Made by a program: the position numbers and the translations under genes. The notes beneath the pieces were generated by a model. The model saw only the letters and a list, made by a program, of their open reading frames with translations, was not told the origin of the DNA and searched no databases. A stretch of 64,000 nucleotides of DNA from positions 60,489,789 to 60,553,788 of the forward strand of contig CM056728.1 of assembly GCA_029844215.1 (NCBI GenBank). Reading direction: 5' to 3'. The DNA comes from Przewalskia tangutica. Lineage: Eukaryota; Streptophyta; Magnoliopsida; Solanales; Solanaceae. Below are positions 1-9,963 of the stretch, piece after piece; within the stretch, counting starts at the first letter, position 1; every line of letters begins with the position of its first letter.

Positions 1-253
1 GTACGTGAGGAAATACGTACGAGAATACGACATTAAAATTGGAATAGAAGGAAGATGTGATTTTTCGACGGAAAAGTTTCCGAACTTCGTGAAGGAAAGA
101 GGTTTATTATTGAGAATTGGATTCTCAACTTTGGTATTTAAGACTTTAAGAACTTATAAGAATTATGGAATTTATATTTTACGGATTGGGCCCACCCGAG
201 GAATTTTACGTTTTGTGGCCCATGAGGTTACAGAATTTTATGGACGAGTGGGA

Positions 254-271
254 GGGCGACACGTGTCACCC
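254..271. promoter_or_regulatory. Palindromic G-box in LTR, upstream of TATA
   Basis: The sequence gggcgacacgtgtcaccc is a near-perfect palindrome centred on CACGTG, about 190 bp before the TATA box. Equivalent palindromes stand in the same relative place in the LTRs of A (4292), B (16136) and the right-edge LTR (63971). G-boxes are known bZIP/bHLH sites in plants; use as an LTR enhancer is inference. Confidence 0.5.
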
Positions 272-441
272 CCCTTAGAATGGTCTTGGACGTTTTATGC
301 ATGGGCAAAAGGGTCATTTGACCATTGTGGATGAAAGTCTTCAAGCTTGAGTGTATTGACCAAGTCAACTTGTCCAATTGGCCATTATCCATGTGATCTT
401 CATCCTAGCCACACATTTGTTATAATCTTGACCCTCCATTA

Positions 442-452
442 TTTTATATATA
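442..452 (+). promoter_or_regulatory. Probable LTR TATA box
   Basis: tttatatatac lies roughly 460 bp into the LTR and is followed within 40 bp by the short C/A-rich stretch typical of an LTR transcription start. U3 would then be only about 480 bp, leaving more than 3 kb of R/U5, as in the related LTRs below. Confidence 0.5.
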
Positions 453-1774
453 CACAACTAGTGCAAGACCAAGTCTTCAACACTTAGAAAATTTTCACAA
501 CATTTCTTGTCTTCTTGAGAGCTCACGGGTTTGAGGGAATCCCACACAAAAAATTGTAGTTTTGTTCCATTGCTCACAAGACTTAAACCCTAGGTTCCTA
601 AGAGTGTTGTAAGGTTATCTCAATAGAAAGATTCCGGAAAAGTGGCGTTTTCGTATTAGTCGCAAGGCGGAAACTTAAGGAGTTCTTCAACTTTGAAGTT
701 TGAACTTGAAGATGGGTTCTTCATAGGCTTCTAAGGAGTGCTTGGAGCGGATTGGAACTTAAGGAAAGGAGCTAAGAATTGCTAAGGAGCGACTTGGAAT
801 CTTGGAAATTTTAAGGGCTTGTAAAGGTATAATTCTTGTCGTTTTAGTAATTAAGATTACTACTTGTTGTAGCTTTGGATATTAGCAAGCATGAGGTGTT
901 TATTATGAAGTTTGATAAGTATATTAACTATTGGAACCCTAATCCGAAAACTAGTATGTTAGCCCTTAAGTTTGTAATTCAACTTGGTTACTAGTTTAGT
1001 TGTCACATGTTATATAAGGAAGGAAATTGTAGTTGTAAAGATTGTTTATGACTATATAACATGTTTGACTCAAGAACTTGGATTAGAAAAGAATTGGAAG
1101 ACCTTATGTTGTTGCACCTAGTAGCCGAGAATGACATTGTATAATTGGATTGTTTTGTATCATTTGTGGGGCGGAATTTTACACGTCTTGTAGGGCGTGT
1201 AATCCCCTTTGTATTTGCTGAATTGATTTGAGCCTTAAATGTGGCGTTTGGTTATTGAATTCGGCCTTGAAAAAGGTGGCAAAGTATGTAGAAACAAAAG
1301 AAGTGCTGTCCGATTTTCCGTAGAATTTAGTGACCTTGTACTTAGAATATTCTACGAAGAGAGATAGAGGTTAATAGACATTTTATGACCATTATAGATT
1401 GAAGTACTACGAGTAGCGTATTCTACTTGAAGGGTGGAAAAGGCAAGCAAGGGTATAATACTTGGAGCGTTTTGCTAATTGTCGATAATCGTCGCGAGGT
1501 ATGTGAACCTCTTCCTATCTTTTCTAGCATGATTGTTGTAAACTATGTAGTACGGTAGACGTACGTGTGCTAAATGATATTGGTTGGTTTAGAACATAAA
1601 GTGTTATAATGGCTTTATGGGAAATTAATTATAACGACTTTATGTAGGTAAAAGAATGGTTGATTGTCTTTAAAAGATAAGAGACTTGACGTGTATTTGA
1701 CTTGAATTGTGTTAAAAAGTTGTGAAATCTCATTCGTGAGTAATGAGTACTTGGTTTTTAAAAGAATAATGTTA

Positions 1775-1958
1775 TATTGATTTCGGAAATGAGAATAATT
1801 ATCGAACAAGCCATTGCAGCGTTAATAAAGGAAAATGTAATAACAATTAATTATATTAAAACCAGTAGAAACCTCCATCTGCATAGAAGCTAAGATAAGA
1901 CAAAATTGTATTACATTTCCTAGATCATGACTGCTTTAATAAGATCATTAATAACAAG
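1775..1958. repeat. 184-bp block conserved between two LTR families
   Basis: This stretch matches 5501-5687 and 11395-11581 in the LTRs of element A far better than the flanking sequence does. The core contains ctccatctgcatagaagcta and gacaaaattgtattacattt. Partial inverted ends (aggaaaatgtaat and attacatttcct) allow a small MITE fixed before the families split. A selected non-coding block is the alternative. Confidence 0.55.
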
Positions 1959-2539
1959 TATTGATTTTTCTTAAATTCCAAAGTAAGGAACTTGTTTTCT
2001 AAAAAGAAAAGAGACTTGAGGAATTTGAAGTGTTTTGGTTTAAAAGAAAGACATGTTTTTGTCTTAAAATGGTTTAAAAAGAAGGCATGGTTTTGTCTTA
2101 AATTGGTTTACTTGAAATGATAGTTACTCTATTTTTGATACTATGGGTATCATATGACTTTTGTAAAAGAAAGGGGTCTTTTGAAAGAATTTAAGTACGT
2201 AGTACTTTAGGATTAAAACCCGGATTGTTGGCACAAAATGGGAGTACTTGAGTTTATATAAATGGTGAATCAATTTACATGTTAATGAAAGTCTAAAAGT
2301 ATGTTGAACTTGTCTATGCTAGTTGTGATAGCTTTTGTTGTGCAAGTATTGTATTTCTATACCACCGCGTCTCTCGATGGAGGGCCGTCTGACTTGTTGT
2401 GAATTTACTTGGACGTACCGGCAGTGACGGAAGATTCCACGGGTATGCTTCCATTATTATTATCACATGGGCATGTCTACACCGATGAGGGATTCCGGGG
2501 GCATGTGACCATTATTGTTATTCCATGGACTAGCTCTCC

Positions 2540-2960
2540 ATGAGGTTTTTCTGATTCGGCTTTGGTTCTGGTAGTTAGCCTTCGTACTTGCCCCGTTCAG
2601 TTTTGTGGCGAAGTCTAGTGACTTACGGTTGTGATCTGGTGGTTAGCCTGGTTACTTGCCCCGTCGCCACGTGGGCGCGGGAGGATCTGCAGAGCTATCG
2701 CACTTGCCACGTGTCGCCTTCGCGAAGTCAAGATTTGGACGAAGCTTCGTGACTTACTGGTTGTGATCCGTGGTTAGCTGGTTACTTTCCCGTCGCTACA
2801 TAGCGCAGGAGGATCCGGTAGGCTATCGCTCGCCACGTGTCGCCTTCGTGATATGGTTGTTTAGTATTGTTGCACCGGTAGTTACGTAGCCGCCGTGATT
2901 GCCGTCGATTGATGACGCAGTTGGATCCGTAGCTATGCCTTCGCATTTGCCCGCACGGTT
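2540..2960. repeat. GC-rich minisatellite inside LTR
   Basis: Degenerate tandem units of about 60-120 bp, recurring as gtggttagcctggttacttg, ccccgtcgcc, gcgcaggaggatc and gctatcg. The related LTRs carry arrays at the same relative position but with different unit sequences. Confidence 0.6.
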
Positions 2961-3224
2961 TTATGACACAGTGGGACACGTGTTCATGTACTTCTTGTGT
3001 TATTATATCATGATCGCCGGCGATGGCGAAGGTATTCCACGCATGATTGATGTTGTGGCGTGAGACCCATTGTTATATTTGAGTGATGACTTTGAGGCGT
3101 GAGTCACGACTTGACATGATCGCTTATATGTTGTATCGTAGTTTGGTATCATACATGTCTCCGCTTTATATAGACTATTATGATTTCATTTACTGATTTT
3201 CGATTCACATACTGTACTGTCAGA

Positions 3225-3400
3225 CCGACCTCCTTCGGGCCGCGTTCATGCCGCAGTGAGGTACACCGGTTGTTGATCCTCGTTCATAGGATCACGATTC
3301 GGCGTTGGGAAGCTCCGTTTCTCGGAGGCTTATCTCGTATAGTCCCCGTCGTTGTAGTACTTACATTCGTGGTATGGCGGGCCCCGTCCCGTCGTAGTTG
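3225..3400 (+). other. Chain of conserved hairpins at the LTR 3' end
   Basis: In order: cctccttcggg, ccgcgttcatgccgcag, a gatcct/aggatc pair, agctccgtttctcggaggct, and atggcgggccccgtcccgtc. The stems recur with changed loops in the LTRs of A, B, D and the solo LTR in F. Since the TATA box is far upstream, they should be transcribed as part of R/U5. Confidence 0.6.
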
Positions 3401-3621
3401 TGGTTACATTCTTAGAGGTCCGTAGAAATCGATGTGGCGGTGGTTTGTGAATGATATAACTGTTCAGGTATATATAGTTGCAGAAAGGTAACCGTGTTGG
3501 TTAGCCTGTTTCTTATTTTATCTGGTGTCATGTTTAAGTTTTTATTTCCGCTGATTTTCTCGATGTTGTATCACCAGGGTGCCCGGGTAAGGCACGATCG
3601 CGCCCAGGTCGGGTCGTGACA

Positions 3622-4069
3622 GAGAGTTTCGACGTATTCCCGCACGAGCTTCCGTATCCTCCCGAGAGGAGATTGAGTTTTGCATTGATTTGGCGCGGAC
3701 ACTCGACCGATATCTATTCGCCATACGTGATGACACTGCTGAGTTGAAAGAATTGAAGGACCAGCTGAAAGATTTGCTGGAAAAAGGCTTTATCAGGCCA
3801 AGTGTTTCTCCCTGGGGAACGCCAGTGTTATTTGTAAAGAAGAAGGATGGGACGCTGCGTATGTGTGTTGATTACAGGCAGCTGAATAAGGTAACTATCA
3901 AGAACAAATATCCCCTCCCCAGGATTGATGATTTGTTTGACCAGTTGCAGGGTGCGAGATGTTTCTCCAAGATAGACCTGCGATCTGGTTATCATCAGGT
4001 GCGAGTTAGAGAGGCAGATATCCCGAAGACTGCATTCAGGACCCGATATGGGCACTATGCGTTCAGGGT
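3622..4069 (+). pseudogene. pol: Element B pol: N-terminal part of reverse transcriptase
   Basis: One open frame holds the start of a Ty3/gypsy reverse transcriptase: a degenerate EF..P entry, then ELKELKDQLKDLLEKGFIRP, SVSPWGTPVLFVKKKDG, LRMCVDYRQLNKVT and SKIDLRSGYHQ. The motif A Asp is present. The frame runs to YGHYAFRVM and is cut there by element A; the same RT resumes at 13084. The left side is cut by the LTR at 1-3621, so protease, gag and the 5' LTR of B are absent or off-window. The motif set is that of plant Tekay/Del chromoviruses, in agreement with the chromodomain at the end of pol. Confidence 0.92.
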
Positions 4070-4074
4070 GATGT
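4070..4074. repeat. Target site duplication of element A (left)
   Basis: gatgt here is repeated at 13079-13083, directly after the terminal CA of the 3' LTR. The reading of B's RT continues across the two copies, which confirms the insertion boundary. Confidence 0.93.
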
Positions 4075-4291
4075 TGTTATACCCCGTATTTTTTTTCCAG
4101 AGTATGTATGTGAGGACGTACGTACAATTTTGTATGCCCGATTATTGTTAAGGACGAAATTGTGCACAACTAGCGAAGAAGATTGTTTTTCCGACGAAAA
4201 ATTTTCCGAACCTTGTAAGGGAATTTTGCGTGTTCAATAATTTAATTTTTGCGGATTTTTCCGAGAGATGAAATATTTTGGACCAACGAGA

Positions 4292-4309
4292 GGGTGACAA
4301 GTGTCACCC
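4292..4309. promoter_or_regulatory. Palindrome equivalent to the LTR G-box
   Basis: gggtgacaagtgtcaccc is an 18-bp palindrome with one mismatch at the core (CAAGTG instead of CACGTG), about 170 bp upstream of the TATA box. The copy in the 3' LTR is at 10181-10197. Confidence 0.5.
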
Positions 4310-4478
4310 TGCCGACGGCATTGTGGGCAATTCTTGGCACGTTTTTGTCAAGAAAAAGGCCTTAAACATTGGTCAAGGTTAGGTAGGATATTTTGTGATA
4401 TTTATGGAGTAGATGGATAAGGTTACACTTGCCCAAATCTCCACCATCCACTTGCTTTGATCTTGGCCTTTGAAGGGC

Positions 4479-4488
4479 CTATAAATAC
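4479..4488 (+). promoter_or_regulatory. TATA box of the element A 5' LTR
   Basis: ctataaatac matches the plant TATA consensus closely. The 3' LTR copy is at 10378-10387. A purine-poor leader rich in ctccccc and aacactt follows. Confidence 0.65.
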
Positions 4489-5500
4489 CCCTTATGTTCA
4501 AGACTTCTTCATCCACAAAAACATTTCCAAGTCTCAAAAACTCTCCCCCCCCCCCTCTTGGTAGCTCTCGTCCAAACACTTCCCCCCCTCCTTGTGTTCT
4601 CGCCGAGACAACACACCCCCCCCCTTGGTAGAAAATATTCTCCAAGTATTGTTGTTATTCCAAAATACCTTAGCCCAAATACATTGTAGTATTCCCAAGT
4701 CACCTCTATACTAAAAGCCCAAAAATACTACCTTATATCCATTAGTCACTAAATGAAACCCTGGGGAAATCTTCATAGTTGGTTGAAGTATTTAATTAGA
4801 AGTTGTTTAGAAACTTCTAAGGGTTTCTTGGAGCTATCGGAGCGTGCAAATTAGGAGCTAAACGTTGTTCAGGATCGACATTTAATCTTGGATAATTTTG
4901 GGCTTATCGAGGTAAATATCTTTGTCCTTCTATTGTAATTGGAAATTACATATAGTAGTTTAGAATTGAGTATAAGATATAGAAGGATGGTATATAAGAA
5001 GAGATTGAACTGTACTTACATAGGACTGTATTTACAGTAGACTTGTGTAGTATGTCGGGTAGGGAAATGCTGCCCAATTTTCCGTAGAATTAAGAACGTT
5101 CTTCTTAGAATATTCTACAGAGTAGTCTAGACGTTGATAGACGTATTTGACTATTATAGGTTGATACTCTGCGCGCGACATATTCGAATTGGCAGGTGGA
5201 TTTCGCCGAGGAGGTATGTGATTCTTCCTATCCTCTTGAACATGATACTTTAAAAGAATATATATAGTACGGTAGACGTACATGTGTTAACTGAACGTGG
5301 TTTTACTTCGATGTCTTTTGACTTGAGTTTTAAATAATAAGAATCTTGAAGTATTTCAAAAGAATTAAGAATCGTTTTTGAAAGAAGAGTAATACTTGGT
5401 TTTAAAAGCTTAAGAGTTATACTAGCTTTATGGGAAGTTAGGTATAACGACTTAAGAGAAATAAAAGGAACGGTTTACTTAATTGTTTATGAAAGCCTTG

Positions 5501-5687
5501 TATTGATTTCTGAAATGAGAATAAGTATCGAACAAACCACTGCAGCGCTAATAAAGGAAAATGTATTGACTAATTAAGTATTATTAAAACCAGTAGAAAT
5601 CTCCATCTGCATAGAAGCTAAGATAAGACAAAATTGTATTACATTTCCTAGATCATGACTGCCTTAATAAGATCATTAATGAACAAG
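5501..5687. repeat. Conserved 184-bp block in the 5' LTR of A
   Basis: Counterpart of 1775-1958, with the same order of motifs from tattgattt to gatcattaatgaacaag. The 3' LTR copy is at 11395-11581. Confidence 0.55.
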
Positions 5688-6174
5688 TTTTGATTTTCTT
5701 AAAATTTCAAGTAAGGACTTGATTTATAAAAGACAAAGACTTGAAAATTTGAAGTGTTTTCGTTAAAAAGGAAGGCATGCTTTTGTCTTAAGTTGGTTCA
5801 AAAAGAAGGTAGGGAAATTGTTTTGGATTACTTAAAAAGATAGTCACTCTATTTTGATACTACGTATCGTGTGACTTTTGTGTAAGAAACGGATCTTTTA
5901 AAGAGTTAATGTATAAAGTACTTTGGGGATAAAAACCCGAACTTGTTGGCATAAAATAGAAAGTACCTTGTGTGAATAACTTGACTATGTTGGTTTGTGA
6001 TAGCCTTGTAATACTTTCTTGTTGGTTTGATAAGTAAACATGTTATGATGCCACGCGTGTTAGTATCTTGTAACGTTTGTGTAAAGGGGTTTCCCTTGTT
6101 GTGCTTATGTTGTTTAACGATAAGCCGTTATGTTAGTATTATACCACTCACCTCTTGACATGATATACCGGGGT

Positions 6175-6430
6175 TGTCGCCCCGACGAGGATGCCTCACG
6201 CGGGTCCAGGGGACCTATGCGAGCTACGAGAGTTCCGTGTTAGTGTGCGGGAATACCTCACGCGGTCTATGTGGCCATGCGGACTACGAGAGTCGGGGCG
6301 ATGTCGGAGTAGCTACCCTCGCGCGGGAATACCTCACGCGCCTAGGTGGCTATGCGAGTCTGCGCGAGTTCCAGGATTTGACGCGCACATTGATACGGCG
6401 AGTGGCGGCGCCGCCTTCGATTACGTGGCG
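6175..6430. repeat. CpG-rich minisatellite in the 5' LTR of A
   Basis: Imperfect units with recurring gcgggaatacctcacgcg, ctatgcgagctacgag and agtcggggcgatg. The 3' LTR carries the same array at about 12070-12330 with indel differences. The short ORFs over it are by-products of low stop-codon density. Confidence 0.65.
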
Positions 6431-6789
6431 CCTAGCAAGACCTCGTGATACGCTTTTATAGCATTGTTGGTACTGGGTTTTAGTAGTCGGTTATGCCTTC
6501 GCATTTACCCCGCATGCTTTTATTATGACACGTGGGACACGGTGTTCATGTATTCCTTGGTGATTTTATATCATGGATAGGAAGTGAGGAAGGAATTCCA
6601 CGCATGATTGATATTGTGGGCATGAGACCCATGGTTATATTTGAGTGATGACTTTAAGGCGTGAGTCCACGACTTGACATCGCTACATTTTGTGTATCGT
6701 AAATTGGTTATCATATATGTCTTCGCTTTATATAGACTATTATGATTTCATTTACGATTTTTGATTCACATACTTGGTACTGTTATGCG

Positions 6790-6960
6790 ACATCCTTCGG
6801 CTGCGTTCACGCCGCAGTAGAGGTACACCGATTGTTGATCCTCGCTCATGTGGTCACGATTCAGCGTTTTGGGAAGCTCCGTGTCTCGGAGGCTTATCTT
6901 CGTATAGTACCGGCGTTGTAGGTACTTACATTCGGGTATGGCGGCCTGTCCCGCCATCAT
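6790..6960 (+). other. Hairpin chain at the 3' end of the element A 5' LTR
   Basis: Contains ctgcgttcacgccgcag, agctccgtgtctcggaggct and atggcggcctgtcccgccat. The 3' LTR copy is at 12690-12862, with gctccgtgtctccgaggc and atggcggggcctgtcccgc. Confidence 0.6.
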
Positions 6961-7176
6961 GTTATAACATTCTTAGAAGTCAGAGTACTTTGTGGGCGTG
7001 GTTTGTAAAAGGGTGTAATCGCTCAAGTTTATATATATATATATGCGAAAGACAACTTTTCTGATAAATTGTTTCTCTCTTCATATTGTTTCATGTCTTG
7101 TTTTATATTCCGGTTACTCGATGTATGTCTACTGGGTGCGGGTAAGGCACGATCCACGCCCGGTTCGGTCGTGACA

Positions 7177-7194
7177 AAAGTGGTATCGTGAGCG
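7177..7194 (+). other. Primer-binding site of element A (degenerate)
   Basis: Four bases after the 5' LTR comes tggtatcgtgagc, a mutated form of TGGTATCAGAGC, the usual plant PBS complementary to initiator tRNA-Met. Element H has the unmutated form at 34763. Confidence 0.7.
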
Positions 7195-7376
7195 ATTAAT
7201 CCTGAAAGTGTCTACAGACCGTATCTAGTAGAGTCTTGATTATCGGTGTGTTGCACCACACCAATAATCGTGGAGCTTATAGGATATTTAGGATTGGTTT
7301 CCATTCTTCTCACTCGAGATCGTGCCAGAAGCGTGTTATAAGTTGGACCTCTAACGTATTTCTTTCCTTACCGATT

Positions 7377-8330
7377 ATGCCTCCACGTAAGGCAACCCGC
7401 CCGAAGGCGAGGCCGAGGAGCCGCAAGTAGAGCACAGAGGTTACGAGGCACGTGCCCAACCATCACGCTGAGTGGTGCTTCATTCGGGAGTTCGCGACGC
7501 CGCCAACCCCAAAGAAGTTCAGCACGGCAGCGATTCCTCTGCGGCCATGATATTTGAACCTTCGCCCACGACCCGAGCGTAAAGTATGGATTGCAAAGAG
7601 ACGACCTGTTACTAGTTAGGGATTTAGCAACCGAGAGTATATTATGTACCGATTTATCACGGGTCTTGATGATTATCTAAGAGAGGTTGTGCAAGAGTAG
7701 CTCTTCAATCGTACGAGCATGGCTCGCAGACGGCTTATGCGCAGCAGCCGAGAAACGTAGGGATCGACGGGTTAACCAAGATCGCGAAGGCGCCGACGGC
7801 AGGTCCTGGTAACTTTCGAGGCGAGTCGCCTCGGCAGATCGATACGCACTCCGCTGGATGCAGTGGTCCTCCGCGTGGTTCGGGACGTTCGGTATACCGG
7901 AGTTGGTCGAGCTCGTGGCTTCCGGATCACGGCTATCGTAGGCTCTAGCCACCGGGTTGATTTTCCCCGGTGTTCGCGGGCGGCGCCATCCTCGGGAATG
8001 TCGCTTTTGTTGGTGCTTGTTTTACTGCGGCCGTGGCCATGAAAAGAATGTTCAAGTAGGAGGAATGCAAGTAGGAGGACTCACCTACCGCATTAGTTAC
8101 TGATTGATGGTTCGGAGAGGAAGGGGTGTTAGCAGAGAGGCCACCCCACCTCGTGTGGCCGTGGTAGGTGTCATTGTGAGTGTCGTACTTCTTCGACAAC
8201 TTGTTATGCTTGACGGCCAGGCCATTTTATGAAATTGTCCACTGCAGGTGGCGGATGTAGAGACTCAGCCTTCAGGATCAGTGGCTAGTTCATCACCTTC
8301 CCTAGCTATGCGCCCATCAGGGCAGGATTG
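7377..8330 (+). pseudogene. gag: Degenerate gag of element A
   Basis: The start is an ATG at 7377 opening with MPPRKATRPKARPRSRK, the basic N-terminus typical of Tekay/Del gag. A stop follows after about 17 codons. Beyond it, fragments in shifting frames still look like gag: near 7660 a piece reading GLDDYLREVVQE, and near 8014 a zinc-knuckle-like CLFYCGRGHEKN with one extra residue between the first cysteines. Many frameshifts and stops make it non-functional. The identification rests on position between PBS and pol plus these short matches. Confidence 0.7.
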
Positions 8331-8879
8331 ATTAGAACGACAAAGGGGAAGCGAAGCAGTAGATACAGGTATATCCTTAACCCTCTAGAGATTAGTATGT
8401 GTGTGATAAGATGAGTATATCTTAAGTGTTATGTTCAGATAGCATTATGTTAATTGTGATTAGAAATCATGGTTAGGTAAAAGGGTAAGATTGGGGATAG
8501 GGAAAGTGTGAGCCTTAGAATATTATACGTAGAGACCTTAGATGCGAGGCCATCTTGAGTAAAAGATTTATTTTTATGTTGACCTTTATCGGAGTGCATA
8601 GTATACGTAGGATATATTTGTGTGATAAGTCCCTGAGTGGTATGAAATGAAAGAGGGTAGTTGAGCTAAGGATACCACTAGGTTTTCGTGACTTGATTAG
8701 TAAGATTGTTCCGGATCGGGGGAGCAAGAGTTTGGCGCGATAGCGGGTCGGGTTGAGGACCGATCGCGGGTCAACCCGCGGCCTATAATGTGGTGGGGTC
8801 AGTTCGAGGTGGTCCCGCCAGGTGGTAGGGTCACGAGGGTGTTAGGCCTAAGTTTAGTTAACCATCGTACGAGTTCGTG
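8331..8879. other. Internal segment of A without recognisable coding sequence
   Basis: Between the gag remnant and the integrase remnant I find none of the expected protease, RT or RNase H motifs in any frame. AT-rich filler occupies about 8340-8720. This is where some 2 kb or more of pol is missing. Confidence 0.6.
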
Positions 8880-9640
8880 GATGCTCGACCGATGGTCGGC
8901 CGATGAGGTCACCCATCTTGTCTTTCACGAATCGCATTACTCGGCAGAGGGTTATGCGAGATGCTATATAACAGGAAGGTTGTAAGACTGCACGGGGTTC
9001 CTACTTTTACTTATGACAGGCAGTGGAGCCCAGTTTGCGGCTTTTTCTTTTTATGGAGGTTTTACCAAGCAAGGTTAGAAACTCAGGTGAGTCTCGATGT
9101 GCATTCACCCTGCCTGTTTTTGATTTTTCAGAGGTAGCTGTAAGGATTATTCGCCTCTTGTTGAGTGAGTATTATAATAGCTACCATTTCAGTATTCGGA
9201 TGTCACCTTATGAAGCCTTGTATGGGCGGTAGTGTAGGTTGCCGGTCGATTGGTTCGATGTTGGCAAGGTTCAGATTGTCGGTTCATACTTGATTCAGCA
9301 GGATGTGGATAGGGTGAAGCTTATCCAGGAGAAGTTATTGATACTCGAGTCAGCGAGTCGACAGATAATCTGCCGATACTGGAGTTCAGTTGACGGTCGG
9401 TCTTCAAGGTACCACCGGAAGGTGTGACGAGATTGGGAAAGCGGGAAACTTAGCCCGAAGCATTGGGCCTTTTCGCATCGCGGTGAAGAATAGGCCAGGT
9501 TACCTATATGTTAGCATTTGCCGTCCGACTTAGGAGGCAGTACGTCCGGTCTTTCGTGTTGCTATGTTCGGAAAAGTATCGGAGATCCACCCAGAGTGTT
9601 CCAAGATAATGATGACCAAGTTGGAGATAGTAACCACGAG
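8880..9640 (+). pseudogene. pol: Integrase remnant of element A
   Basis: Frame-broken pieces match the integrase of element B: a YSAEGYARCYI-like core piece near 8940, GSGAQFAA near 9025, MSPYEALYGR at about 9200, the PVDWFDVGKVQ and DRVKLIQEK segments near 9245-9335, and a GPF..A piece near 9465. Stops separate almost every piece. The DDE catalytic triad cannot be assembled from a single frame. It ends about 320 bp before the polypurine tract and I see no clear chromodomain. Confidence 0.8.
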
Positions 9641-9948
9641 ATTTTGGAAACTGAAGCAATAACAGAAAGGTGGTAAGTTTATTTAGGAAGTGTTCGAGTG
9701 TACGAGGAGGGTACGACGAGTAAGAGAATAGAAGTGATCATTACTTTTGTGAAGTAAAGGTGCGAAGGGAATATCTTTTAGACCTTGGGTGGGAGCTTTT
9801 GTGATGCTAGAGGTAATTCCTTGAGGACTTGGATTTAAGTATTTTGCGCGTGTTGTATTGTGGCCATGTGTGGCATTGACAAACTGTTTAAGTTATGAGG
9901 AACTTTATCGTTATCTGTCTTGGGAAGGAACATTCGGGACGAATGTTT

Positions 9949-9963
9949 CTAAGGAGGGGAGAA
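9949..9963 (+). other. Polypurine tract of element A
   Basis: ctaaggaggggagaa abuts the TG of the 3' LTR. Element B has the closely similar ctaaggggggggagaa at 15621-15635. Such tracts prime plus-strand DNA synthesis in LTR retrotransposons. Confidence 0.85.

Larger units (their letters stand above)
1..3621 (+). mobile_element. Tekay-like Ty3/gypsy LTR (3' or solo), 5' tip cut off by the window edge
   Basis: Non-coding sequence ending in the canonical CA, with GGGTCGTGACA at 3611-3621. Its first bases line up with the LTR start at 63647 (TGTTACACCCCGTAG), so only about 20 bp are missing. It carries a G-box palindrome, a TATA box, a conserved 184-bp block, a GC-rich minisatellite and the 3' hairpin chain, in the same order as the LTRs of element A. 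Reverse transcriptase coding sequence of element B follows directly at 3622 and there is no primer-binding site, so this is a 3' LTR or solo LTR inserted into B. Its 5' target duplication is outside the window, so solo and full-length states cannot be told apart. Confidence 0.85.
4075..7176 (+). repeat. 5' LTR of element A
   Basis: 3,102 bp, starting TGTTATACCCCGT and ending CGGTCGTGACA. The promoter half carries the G-box palindrome and TATA box, followed by C-homopolymer tracts near 4545 and 4616 just downstream of the presumed start site. The second half carries the conserved block, a minisatellite, a TA-rich stretch near 7040 and the hairpin chain. Small ORFs in it have no recognisable domain. 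Confidence 0.93.

Noticed and set aside
5..334. 109-codon ORF at the left edge
   Set aside because: It lies within an LTR, overlaps the G-box palindrome, and its counterpart at 63671 does not keep the same frame throughout.
1..4069. Reading 1-3621 as the 5' LTR of element B
   Set aside because: RT sequence follows without PBS, gag or protease, and the 3' LTR of B (15636-18388) is only distantly similar and nearly 0.9 kb shorter.
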